Assembly: GCA_009602725.1 (NCBI GenBank)
Contig: WELB01000007.1
Location: 293,116-354,803, forward strand
Direction: 5' to 3'
Source: Spirogloea muscicola
Lineage: Eukaryota > Streptophyta > Zygnematophyceae > Spirogloeales > Spirogloeaceae
DNA: 61,688 nt
Shown here: positions 22,201 through 33,100 of the stretch, piece by piece
Layout of the letters: the number at the start of each line of letters is the position of its first letter
How positions within the stretch are numbered: position 1 is the first letter of the stretch
Position numbers and translations under genes: made by a program
Notes under the pieces: generated by a model
What the model was told of the DNA's origin: nothing
The model's database searches: none
Seen by the model: only the letters and a program-made list of their open reading frames with translations

Positions 22201-22440
22201 GAGGTTCTTGTCACGCGTCACGACCTCGAGAGGGGCAGGCGTGAAAGGCGGGGCGCTCGCGTCGCGTGCGGGCGACGGCGGAGCGCCGTCTGCGCGGCAG
22301 GAGGCTGGCCGTGGCGGGAAGGGCCCCGAGGCGCGGGGCGGGCTGCCGGGCGCTGATGCCGGGGCCCCCCGGGGCGTCGCGTGGCGGCGGCGCGCCCGGC
22401 AGCCAAGTGGGGAGGCGCATGGCGGCGGCGGCAGGGGCAC
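16280..22440 (-). CDS. class 3 lipase with a C-terminal P-loop (GTPase-like) domain
   Basis: This is a large multi-exon protein matching a plant-specific family (Arabidopsis AT3G07400 type, from memory). The first exon is 22051-22440 and ends in V-L-S-E-C-V-Y-K. Later pieces read F-K-A-D-F-G-G-D-L-V-K-L-E-R-V (about 21,700) and R-D-Y-M-A-D-A-N-V-L-Q (about 21,200). The catalytic core L-V-L-C-G-H-S-L-G-G-A lies at about 20,585-20,620, I-T-F-S-Q-P-P-V-G-N-A-A-L at about 20,270-20,340, and S-Y-C-I-P-E-D-I-V-P-R at about 20,060-20,090. So the lipase Ser and the likely acid Asp are visible. A Ser/Arg-rich linker follows. Then comes a P-loop split by an intron: R-R-V-R-L-L-G-L-E (about 17,750) joins G-A-G-K-T-S-L-Y (about 17,610). 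The C-terminus is a hydrophobic Gly/Ala stretch ending F-R-R-P-stop (16280). The substrate is unknown. Exon boundaries in the middle are not resolved. Confidence 0.85.
16495..16554 (-). repeat. 30-bp tandem duplication carrying a splice-acceptor-like site
   Basis: The unit beginning GACTGCCCATTGAGGGTGCA occurs at 16495 and again at 16525, differing by one base at the position after GTGCAC. It lies at the 5' edge of the lipase gene's last exon. On the minus strand each copy contains CAATGGGCAG, a possible acceptor. Confidence 0.8.
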
Positions 22441-22489
22441 CTGCCTCCGGCAGCGTGGCCGCGATGCCGCACTCCGCTGGTGTCCAGCC

Positions 22490-23520
22490 CCCCTTCTGGT
22501 GCTGTTTGTTCTTCGTACTTCCTCTGGCCCCTTCTCGTCCTTTGTTCACTCTTTCTGGGGCGGGCTTTTTCCAGCCCCTATCCTCAATGGGCGAGCCCTT
22601 CATCCTCTGGAAGCGCTTGCCCAAGCATCAGACAGAGAGGAATGGCGCGCCCTTACAGAAGAGGTGCTGGCCAAGCCAGCCCAATAGCTGGCTTCTAATA
22701 GAGAGGCCAGCCCAAAGAGAAGACAAAGGGGCACGGGCCAGAGTCGTTGCTGCAGGTGAGGATGAGCGTCGCAAGACATCAAGAGAAGTGGCACTCCCCA
22801 ATGAGAAGAGGGGTTGGCAAAGCCAGCCCAAAAAAGAATGGACAATGTCCAAAGCCAAAGAAAGAGGAGCCGGAAAAAGGACTACACTACAAAACACTGC
22901 AGAACACACAAACGATGCAGAGGGCAGCTCAGTACTCACGAGTGAGCAACATCAGGTCTGAGTAGCTCGCTGCAGGGAAAGAGGCACTCCGCCGAGATCC
23001 AGAGGCGGCGGCCACAGCACGGCCTGCTCGCGTGTGGACGGCGTGGGCAAGGGAACGTTGAAGCGATACGGCCAGGCGCATGCGGAAGACTTGTGCAAGC
23101 GAACCGGCGGCGTTGAAGCCGGGCATCGCCCCTGGCAGACCCGGCCGCCGGTCAATGGCCTGGCGGGCAAGCCGCTGAATGAGATCCAGCCAGCGGCTGC
23201 CGAAAGCCCCGTGTACATCCATCGCCAGGGCCGCGTATACGTCACCAACCGGGTGATCAGCATATTTTCGCTCCGTGCCCCGGGCCGCCAGGCCGACCGC
23301 GTGCCCTGCAAACGACGCCGATCGGGTGGGATTGGCTAGAAAGAAGAAGGGCTCGCCCATTGAGGATAGGGGCTGGAAAAAGCCAGCCCAGAAAAGAATG
23401 AACAAAGGACGAGAAGGGGCCAGGGGAAGTACAAAGAACAAGCAGCACAGAAAAGAAACGAAGCAGCTACGAAGCACTCAGTAACCCCTGCTAAGCAGCC
23501 TCAGGTCAGAGAGACTGGGT
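22490..23520. repeat. retroelement tail cluster
   Basis: A plus-strand type A 3' UTR lies at 22490-22605. Minus-strand UTR fragments follow at 22640-22950; one hairpin has an AAA loop and a G-U wobble (GGGTTGGC/GCCAGCCC near 22811-22829). A minus-strand coding tail runs from about 23340 down to the stop near 22960. It includes A-L-A-M-D-V-H-G-A-F, then F-N-A-A-G-S-L-A-Q-V-F-R-M-R-L-A-V-S-L-Q-R, ending L-L-T-R-E-Y. Another minus-strand type A UTR is at 23340-23510. This is the longest readable coding tail of the family in the window. Confidence 0.78.
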
Positions 23521-23574
23521 CACTGGGACTGGGGCTAGAAAGGAGGGGACGAGTTCTCACTGGCCGTCGATGAG

Positions 23575-24600
23575 AGGGCTTTCGGGTCTTCTTCTTCTTA
23601 GCGCTTTAGGCCCCTCCGTCATTTGGGGCCCCTTCGAACCTTTGTCAATTCTTTTCGGGGTGGCTATTCAAAGCCCTTGCCGCCATTGGGAGAGCCACTA
23701 CTTCTTCTTCTTTCGGGTCTCGGTGGCTGTAGACCTGTTGTTGGCCCGGCTTGCGCAGCACGCTGTGTCCCGCATGCGTTTCGTTACTTTCGCTGCTGGC
23801 CTCTGTGCCGGTTACGCCCGTTTCACCTCTCGAGCTGACCAGCGGCGCCGGGAACAGCACTTCCTGGATGCCGGAAAGATGAACTACAGTCTGCCAAGCC
23901 CGTGGCTCCGTCATGAACACCTGTATGCATCTGGCTGGCCTTTTACAGCCGCTCTGTGCATGTCAGCAGCCGCATCCTCTGAGGCGAGGCGAGCAGGTCG
24001 ACTTCAACGCCGCTGACTCGCTAGCCTGTCCATATCACGCCTGCGGGCCATGCCCACACCTTCCATCTGCGTACTGGCCGTGCTCCAGCTGCAGCCTCTG
24101 GCTTTCGTCAAGGAGATCGCTCTCCTGCGGCTAGTGTTTCTGACTTGCGGCTACTAAATAGAGGTTGCTAAGTGACTATCATGAATGGTCATTTACCATT
24201 TATACTTTACAGTGCTTTTCGGCCCTGTTCGGACCTTGTCAACCTTTTTGGGCTGGCTGTTCACAGCCCTTGCCCCATTGAAGAGCCACCTGCTTTTTTT
24301 TCTGAAAAGCAGCATGTGTCCAACGCCTGGAAGAAGACAGGAAGACTGTTCCAGTTGGGGGCGATAGCTTTGATTGGCCAGCCCAGAGAGAGAATGAACA
24401 AATGTTCATCAAATGCCGAGGAACCCTGGAGTGATTTTGCTTATTGATATACCTAAGCGAGTGACCCGGCGCATTGAAGCAACCTACTCGCCCTGCTGTC
24501 CTCGATGCCAGAGTACTGCTGGTTGCGGTAGCCCCTGGAGAGACATGGTTCACAGGGGTCGCAGAGGGCTGTGAAAAGCCAGCCCAGAGAGAACTCCAAA
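23575..24600. repeat. retroelement tail fragments, both strands
   Basis: A plus-strand type D 3' UTR (CCCCTTCGAACCTTTGTCAATTC, then GGAGAGCCACTACTTCTTCTTC) lies at 23625-23715. A more decayed plus-strand coding tail and UTR are at about 23900-24300, with hairpin GGGCTG/CAGCCC near 24249-24269. Minus-strand pieces containing GGCCAGCCCAGAGAGA and GCCAGCCCAGAGAGA are at 24340-24600. Confidence 0.6.
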
Positions 24601-25026
24601 ATGGAAAATGGATCGCACAAGACCCAAGCTGAGCTCGGCCTGGCTACCACAGCTCTGCTGGCCGCAGCCCCCTGGGGCAAGTCTAGCTGCCCCTGGGAGG
24701 CAACGCCTTCACCGGTATGGTCTGCCCCATCGCCTGCAGGCAGATCTCCCCCAGCCACTGCAAGAACCACGCCCTGACGGTTGACCACCTAAGGCAAGTA
24801 CGCGGCACAATACAACTCTGCAACTGTACCTCCCTCAAGAGGGCAAGCACTCTACCTAGTGAATGCATGAAGTACTGGTCTGTGCCCGGACCGCCATTAG
24901 ACTTCATGACTGTATACCAATAACGGGCACACTGTCAGTCATCTATATGCTTACAGCCAGTGCCACCATCTTGACATGTGAGCAATCAGATCATTCTTGT
25001 CCTTCTCATCAGCTGTCTGGGTCAAC
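24601..25026. other. intergenic stretch, nothing recognised
   Basis: No exon or clear repeat copy. It lies downstream of the minus-strand JmjC gene and probably includes its 3' UTR. Confidence 0.45.
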
Positions 25027-28000
25027 TTAAGCTTCTGGGAAGGTGACAATCAGTCCCAAGTATTTATCGAACACTTGCTGCAGTACCTGAGCACACAAGT
25101 TAGAAAACTATGTCAACTGTAACAGTTGCTTACAGGAGCAGGTGAACATTGTCTTCTTACACAAACTTGCTGTCCGACTGATGAACTAATGGCAACAAAT
25201 TGCAACTAGGACGCCTAGCCCTTGCTTGCTTACCGACTTAGCGAATGCTTCCTTCGCCAAAAGTAAGGCTGCCATGACAGCTTCCTTGTCATCAAACACA
25301 GAGTAAAGTCTCTCATAGAACACTGCGGCACAGCCCTCCGTCCCAGGCATGCTCTCCCCGCTCTGCTCATGTGCAACCCTGCTAGCAACAAGCTCCAAGG
25401 CGCGTTGATGGCACAGATTCTTATCCCCTGACTGCTTTTGAAGTCAACCAACATAGAAGAATGTGCACCTGCTTCTAGTACTGCGATTGTCAATACCACT
25501 TGCATAAAAATCGTGGGTGGGCACAAGACCTGGAGTCTCCTTCTTCCAACTTTGTTGTGAGGTACTCAGCAGCACTTGGCTTAAGCCCCTGAAGAATCAA
25601 ATTATGAAGGGTGATAGGGAATGCATCCTGCAGACAATGTCACAGCTGCAGCTTTCATCACAGCGGGCTCAGATGGTCGTCATGCCCGGACATATATATG
25701 TGCAGCATATATCGCAAGTACAACATAGTGGCAAATACAACCTCTCTTCTTCAAAGCACTTACCACCATGGCAAGGAGTACCCGCCGCAGTTCTCGTGGG
25801 TCAAGAGCCGCGAACACTCTTGCAACTGTATCTATCATCGTGTTGCCTCCTGCCGCTGTCTGATCTGCTGGCACTGCATCACTGACCGTCCCACGGGATT
25901 TTTCCACTCCTGCCCCTAGTCTGTGATCCATTTGGATGCCTGAGTTGGAGGAAGGGTCTCCTTTGAATTCCTGGCTGATTCCTGACAGGCCAGCAGTTCC
26001 CATGACAAGGGCCCGAAGCAAGATCTGCTCCTTGCCAGTCAAGGACTGCACAGTTGCACTTCTCTTTCGTCCTAGCCTCTTCTCAACTTGTTGCTCATCC
26101 TTCTTGTCAAGTGAAACTCCTTGCTTGATCGAAGAAGGAACAGACTCGCCATTGACAGCAGTTGTCCGCCGTTTTGGATGTCGTCCACCCTTAGAGCTCA
26201 TCTTATGGTGCCTCCTCTCAGCTGGGACATCTACTTTTCTTGATGTCCCTGATCCTGATTCATCTCCTTCAGCATTCATCAAGCTGGGTGGTTGAAAAGC
26301 ACCATCCTCTAAGTCTCCAGGTGATCTAGGCTGGCCTTGTGAGGCTGACACGTTTGCTGCCTGCAAGCTGCTCGTACTGCTGTCCTGAGGTTCCTTGTCT
26401 TGTGCTTGATGGCAAGCCTCCCCAGAAGGAAAGGGTGCAATGGCTTCCAATGTGCGCTTCTGTTGAGTCACCCAGTTGTCCATGTCACATAATCAGAGGC
26501 CTTAGTATACAGATTCAGAATAATTGAGCACAGTGTGCAGCCTGCAGAGAGGAGGCTCCATCTACGAAACACTCTGCTTGGCATATCGCGTGCAACAAGC
26601 CAACGACACGAGTCCCACCACCTCAGGACATGCTTGCATGATACAATACATGTCCCAGCAGGGCTTGCTGTGACAAGTGAAGCGTAAGCGCGTTGCAGAT
26701 GTACCTTCTCATAGTCCAACAAGCTGTAACAACACCGGGTGGAGAGAAGCAGTTAATTGCCGTGCAAGCATTGCTGTACTGTATATACATGCACAGGCAG
26801 CCTTGGGCACAAGCCTAAGAACACACTGCCGGTTTGGTACCTAATCAGGATTCGGCGAGCATAATACGTGTCCATGTGCGATCCAAATGCCAGGCACACT
26901 TTTGATGGCCACCAGAAATTGACTGCAATAGTCGATCTCTCACTATTGACTTGGTGATACCTGCAAAAAACAGGGAGTACCACGGACTTCTGAATTGCAA
27001 ATTCCAGATATAGGAGCAACTTCTATACAGGCATACAGGCATGCTATCAGGTAGCAAGAGGATAGTCATAAAGCTTTTATTGGGAAAACTCAGTACCAGC
27101 CCTCGGGCAGGAAGAGAGCATCGCCTGAAGCAAGTGTAACAGTTTTGCACAAGGTGCGATAGTTTGCTGCTTGCGGATGCTGCTTATAATCAGGTTGCAA
27201 CAGATTGATAGCACTGCTGGACAACAAGTAAATGTTAGGGCCACCTTCAATAACATCTGCTGCGAGGCCCACGATGCATAAGCCCAACACTGCAATATTG
27301 GTACCGAAACTCAATAGAGCACATGCCTGTGGTTGGAAGATTCTCCAAATAGAGGCATTGGGTACAAACTTCCTGCAGCTGAGGGTGGCCATATGCTGAC
27401 TGCATGCAAGGCAAACATCACTCCTTAGCTTGTGCACCGAAGTTCATCTTCCTACAGCATTGGGCCATGCGAAATTAAGCTGAGTATATTCATGCTGCAT
27501 AGCCAGTGACTTCTTACCTGTCTTTCGTCCACTGACCACACAAAGAAGGTTATGGTAGGGGTCATAGTGTATGCTTGAGATTGAGGCATGAATGCTCATC
27601 CAAAAGTTAATACTTGCAATTTCTTTCTTCTTGAGAATGTCTGGCTGCACTGCAGAAAGATGGGAGTGGAGTGCCTCATTGTGCCGCACTCTGGGCCAGC
27701 ATATACACAAGCTCTCATCCTTGATTGCTCTCTGAACTAGAATCTGCCAAGTGGCTGACCGGCGCAGGTACGAGAGAAGCGGAGAGCGGAACGGAGACGA
27801 AGGGCAGACAGATAGAGGAAAGGCAAAGGGGCCCAAAGTGAATCACAGAAAGGGCCGTTTTGACGACACCAAGGGCACACTTGCTGACCTTCTGGATGTC
27901 CTCCAGCAGTGGAGCAAGGGAGACTCCATTCCGGTCTTCAGCGTCGTACATGGGAGCCTGATATGCAGTCGGGGTACAGACAGGACACACGAGATTTGGA

Positions 28001-29241
28001 TATAGGAGATACACGATGTCCTGAGAATGACTACAGTATCCTCAAGTTTACTGCAAGTAGCTTAGCTACTCAGAATGATCTACACCAGTGGTTTACCAAA
28101 GCAGCTGTGCATAGTCTTGCAAAGTGACAGTTGAGTAGAAGGTGATGACCTGGGCTAAGTAGCAATGCTTCCCTTGAAGCAAATTTAGGCCTTCTGCAGC
28201 TGCACTTGGCAGCGGTCCCGCTGGTTCAAGTACCGACTGCTCTCCCTCACTTGGGTGGCATTGGCTGCTAGCAAGAGGGGCAAGCTGCAGCAAGTCACCT
28301 AGAGTAGCAGCAACCTGACCCAGCCAGGCCAACGGCACAACTGTCAGCAGTAACTCTGGAGCTGCAAGTGTTCTAAACATATGCCTCAGTGCTTGATGCT
28401 TCATATGTTTCTTTGAGCAGAGACTGTACCCTTTCATGGCTGCCGAGGTTGCCATAAAAGATAGGGCCCACAGAAGCCATGGCTTGCACAGTGGCTTTCC
28501 CAGCTAAGGCCTGCCAGATGGACAACCAACTGGTTAGCCTCGCAGCGTCTCCAGGAAATCACCGTCATCAGGGCGTGTAACATTCACAATGACGTCACGG
28601 GTACGTCCTGTGTCCAAGTTCAGCACGCACTGCCAGCATGTGGCTGGTGCAGGCCTCAAGTGCAGGCCTCCTGGGACTGCCGGCACTGTGTTGCTGCAGA
28701 CGTGCCGAGCCAGTTCTGCTCCCAGAAGTCACGCCCATGCATCTGTGTGGGTACCCGGCAGCAGCATGCCAGCAAACGCCTGGCAGGCCCTTGGCGAGCT
28801 TGTCCTGAGGGTTGTCAACCGGGTGTCTAGGCTTCAGGGTCGAGGATTTGGATAGCAGGTCCGCTTGCAGCGCGACGTCGTCGGAAAGCGTCTGGGCTGG
28901 CCAGGGCCGTCGGGCCTCACCCTGAGCCTGCGGAAGGAGCCGCCGTCCGCCGGTGGCCCCCACAGGCGGACAGCCGGCCAGCCGCTCACGAGGCCTCGGA
29001 AGACCTGCCCCGTCGTCAGCGCCCACCAGCCAGCCGAGGCCCACTGTCAGAGGAGCTCGCCGGAGACGCCACTAAGAGGCGGTCGCAGAGGCGCAGGCAT
29101 TTGCTGCTGGCTGTGCGGCAGCGGCCTCCTCACAGCGGGCAGGTTGGGGTCCTCGCAGGAGGCGGCGAAGGCGTCGGGGCCGGCGGCGACGGGCACGTCG
29201 CGGACGCGCCACGCGTGCTCGGCGCCCGCGGCGGCGGCCAT
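25027..29241 (-). CDS. JmjC-domain Fe(II)/2-oxoglutarate oxygenase
   Basis: This is a cupin-fold oxygenase of the JmjC group, similar to plant AT5G19840-type proteins (from memory). Its substrate is not known. The start ATG at 29241 gives MAAAAGAEHAWRVRDVPVAA. The next exon, about 28,920-29,010, reads V-F-R-G-L-V-S-G-W-P-A-V. Then come V-Q-A-M-A-S-V-G-P-I-F-Y-G-N-L (about 28,470) and A-P-M-Y-D-A-E-D (about 27,950). The core is S-I-N-F-W-M, then H-Y-D-P-Y-H-N-L-L-C-V-V-S-G-R-K (about 27,520-27,580), and later G-D-A-L-F-L-P-E-G-W-Y (about 27,100) joined to H-Q-V-N-S-E and A-V-N-F-W-W-P-S (about 26,900). The H-x-D pair and the distal His needed for iron binding are present. A long C-terminal part follows, with a basic Ser-rich linker (25,680-26,483) and a final exon ending T-F-P-E-A-stop (25027). 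Not all exon ends are resolved. Confidence 0.85.
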
Positions 29242-29335
29242 GGCGGCCTGCCGACTCCACGGTTGAGGCCCGTCGGGGAAGCTGCCGTGCTGCCGTGAGG
29301 GAGCCCACGCGGCGACCGTCTGTGGCTCTGTGGAG

Positions 29336-29372
29336 AGAAGGCGCGCGGTGCGCATGAAATCGAAAGGGAGGC
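29336..29372 (-). repeat. type F retroelement tail motif
   Basis: This is a copy of the GGCGCGCGGTGCGCATGAAAT...GGGAGGCCA motif, which recurs at about 8545, 36107, 36815, 42377 and 43752. It can fold as GCGC-x3-GCGC. Confidence 0.6.
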
Positions 29373-29499
29373 CAATGCTGGCCTCACGAAAGTCCTGTTA
29401 CCTGGGTGACGAGCTGGCTAAGGGGGACACCAAACATCCCCGAGTGAGCACATGCACATCTGACAAGCTATACTGAGGCGCCAGAACACTGTCTGCCAT

Positions 29500-29860
29500 G
29501 AACACCTGTATGCATCTGGCTGGCCTCTTACAGCCGCTCATTTAACATCAGCAACCGCATCCTTTCCCGGAGTGTGGCCGGGCAGACTCGTTTCCATGAT
29601 GTCAACTCCTCTCGGGCTGGCTGTTCACAGCCCTAGCCTCCTACGGGGGAGAGCCACTTCCCTGCCTTTCCTTGTCCACTCTTTTGGGCTGGCCTCTCCC
29701 AGCCACCAGTTAATCTGGCCGCGCTTGCTTCATTTCCTCGTTCAGTACTTCAGGCTGGCTGGCTTCTCGCCACCATTGCCTCACAGTGAAAGAGTTGTTT
29801 CTCTTCTGCTGTCCAAATATATACCTGGGCTGGCCTCTAACAGCGCGTTAAAGCGAGCCG
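29500..29860 (+). repeat. head-to-tail retroelement 3' UTR fragments
   Basis: Three plus-strand UTR pieces follow one another. The hairpin GGGCTG/CAGCCC at about 29615-29633 ends in GGGAGAGCCACTTCC. The hairpin GGCTGG (29687-29692) / CCAGCC (29699-29704) is followed by ACCAGTTAATCTGGCCGCGCTTGC. A third, weaker copy follows from about 29750. The 29860-30199 interval holds no gene I can name and may be the 3' UTR of the minus-strand gene. Confidence 0.65.
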
Positions 29861-30199
29861 CTTCTCTCGGAGAGCTTGCCCCCTTTTCTGAGAGCTGCGT
29901 CTTCTTGTGCAGCAGTGCTTGCCATGACGCAACCTTCCAGATCTTGTCGCCACTCTTGCACACAGAGCTTATCATCCGTCTCGTTATGGATCAGGGCAGC
30001 AGCCTTTACTTGTATCACCGGATTGCGAACGAGGACAACACCTGCCAACGTGTCCAGAAGGGCACGTGATGGCGTCACATGAGCACCTCATTGTCTGCTT
30101 GAAAGTGGCCAGCAACATCATGAGCTTGACGCTCCAAAACTCTGTGGACGGGCCAGTCAGACCACTCAAGGAAGTTGGTCCCGCCATTTTGCCTGGCTC

Positions 30200-33100
30200 T
30201 CAAGAACTCAAAGATTCATCTGACAGGGACCTTGCGAATGCTTCCCTCAGCTTGGACCGTAGCTTGGACAGCACAATTTTCAAGCCAGCTGAGCTGCTCT
30301 CGCTGGGTCCAGCTCCGTCTTCCCTCTTCCCGCCCTCCTCTCCCAAGATCACTGCGCAGCTCCTCAATATATCCTGAGCCTTCTCTCCGAAGTGTTGCAC
30401 GACCAATCCGCCCACGTGCTGCAAAGTGGGCAAAACAGCTCCAAAGTTCTCACCCCGTCATCAGGATCAGCGACTTGAGAAGCCTCTGCAGATCCAGAAG
30501 TGCTCACTTGCTTGTATGCACAAGCAAAGGTTAAGCAAGTCCAACATCACTACTTGTGCAATGAGGGCCAAAGGAGAGAGGGAAGAGTAAGCTTGTGTGT
30601 ACCTTCGGTGGGCTTTGAAGAAGATGTAGGGTGGTCTGGCATGTTAGGAGGAAAGCACTCTCGTTGTAGATTAGAGAATTTCTCTCCCCTTCCTCACTTC
30701 CTACCTGTTTCTCGTATCCAGCCTCATTGTAGTAAGGCTTGGCCACAAGAACAAGGCCCTGAATGGAAACAAGGACCTGGTATGACAATATCACGACTGG
30801 TATGAGAGTTGCTGTCACTTTCACTTGTGCTAACCACCAACACCAAAATCTTATCGAGGAGCAATCCGCTCCAGCAAACACATTTATTGACAAGCTAAAT
30901 CTTTGATAACTGCGTACTTTGTGATGCTGCCCTCCACCCTTATTCCTTCACAACGTCAACTGAAGGACCAAATACCAGACAACAAGACAGCTACCTGGAG
31001 TATTGTTGACGATTGGGGGTCCCATACTTCGGACCCTTTGCCAGTCCATGTGTTCAATAGGCTCAAACAAACTTTGCCGTCCTCATATAGATTGGGATTG
31101 ATCCGTAACCCCCGGGAATGATAATAGACAACCTGCAAACAGCAACTAAGACTTCAATCCGCTTGCCTTCACTGAGGGATGTCTGGAGTGCTGGCAAGCT
31201 CAGAAGATGGTCCTACTGATGTTATGAACGAGAAAGCCGTGAGATCCTGTAAAACAGCGCACTCCATCTGATTCTTACATCGTGCATACAATGGAGAAGC
31301 AGTGGACACAGAAGCCAAGACTCACAGGCGGTACAGTTGGATAATCTGGAGGAATGAAAATGTCAAATACAAAGAGGCCGTTGTGATATGGCGTGCCTGG
31401 TGCACCCACAATAATAGCACGCAGGAGATCCATGCGATCCTCATAAGCCCTGACATAGATACTCTCTATAAAGAAAAGGGCACAACAATCAAAGACGGTC
31501 AACCTTGTGCACAAAGGCGTGCACAGAGGTCAATGAGTAAGTATTTATAAGCAAGAACTACAAGTGGTACCAGCCTATATTACTTCGAAAATCACAAACC
31601 ACATGAGAGTGCATGTGCAGACTACTCAGCACTAGGTACCTGGGAGACTGTTTTGCAATGACGCCCACTCTTGCTGCACTTTCTTTGACCATTTGCGACT
31701 TGGGGTAATCTGAGACCAAGTCAAAAGTCACGAGGACCACTCTGCTATTAGAAGTGCACATTCCAAGGTTGCAGGACTGTGTCCAGCATCGAGCTAAAGT
31801 CACGAGGACCACTCTGCTATTAGAAGTGCACATTCCAAGGTTGCAGGACTGTGTCCAGCATCGAGCTCGATGCCCAAGTCACAGTGGTCCACACGTACCA
31901 TTACCATTGTTTCTGGGGGACAATAGAGTGGAATCTGTGCATACCTGCCCAACATTTGATACATAGTGATGATCAGAGGCATCTATCACGATGTCAAAGT
32001 GCTCATAAGTTGAGCCTCCATTGGCCACTTGACCAGCTTCTGCATGCCCTGTGCCAGAAGACTCCGCGCTCATTTCTTGCCCACCACTATTATCTGTATT
32101 GTCATCAATCCCAGCACCGTCTCTTGGCTGTGTTCTTAAGTCCTCCTCCGCAGCTTGTGCACCTGCAAGCTGCTGACTCAGGCCGCCATTCATCCGAGAA
32201 GCTGACACAGCCCCTTCCACCATGTGTTTTGCATCCGGTGCAGATCGATTGACAAGAAGCGAGGGACTCGACTCTGCTTGGCCATTCCCTTCATCAGGCG
32301 TAAGAAGATCCTCCAGTCCATGGCTGGACCTGCGAGGCAGGCTCGCCATTGATCTGGCACCTGGCAGCTGTTCCCCCTTTCTGACCAGCCCAGCCGCAAG
32401 GCCAGCGAGCCTACTAGCCAGCCCCATCGTGGCTTGAGACAAGGGAGTGAAGATCCCCGCTGCACTTGGCTCAGGCTCAAGAGAGCCCTGAGCTTCAAAA
32501 GCTCCTGCAACCCGCTGCTGATTGTCGATCGTGGAATGACCTCCATTTAGCAAGGCCTCCATATCAGCAATCCTGTGGAGTTCCTCCTGAAGACAAGGGT
32601 GAGCCACTTGATCAGTACAAATTTGCGCATCCGTCGGACCTTGGCTGATATACCCTATCAGATGAGTCATATATGGGGTCAGCCTGAGCAGCAACCCCTG
32701 ACCACCCTCTGACACCAGTCAACACCTGCCCAAGAGACGAAGATCACTCCACTTGCTCTTGCCGTCATCTCCAGTTGCAACAGAACAGTACCAGGCTTTC
32801 ACTTGGAGCTAATCCTGGTCATGCAAGTCATCAACCACATCCCTTTGCGCACCCTTTCGTTATCGGCAGGATCAGCCATGGAGTCTGTTGTCTCCCAGCT
32901 CGCGGCATCATCCCCAGCTTCGTTGGGTCCATAGTCATCCTCCCTACTGACAACGTATATTGCTTGAGGTCCGACCTGTGCAACAGATGACGAGGGCATC
33001 CTCAGTCGTCGTGTGTAATCTTCATCAGCCATGACTTGATCATCGGAGATTCAGCTCAAGCTAAGCACCCCATGTACTGGTCATTCCGGCTCATGTTACG

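Noticed and set aside
5340-23460. Repeated GGGCTGG...CCAGCCC strings as bacterial-type terminators or a CRISPR-like array
   Set aside because: The window is eukaryotic, spacing is irregular, copies occur in both orientations, and the strings are embedded in retroelement 3' UTRs.
28595-29044. 150-residue minus-strand frame upstream of the JmjC core as its N-terminus
   Set aside because: It does not match the family. A different frame in the same stretch gives the expected N-terminal pieces (MAAAAGAEHAW and V-F-R-G-L-V-S-G-W) with splice sites.
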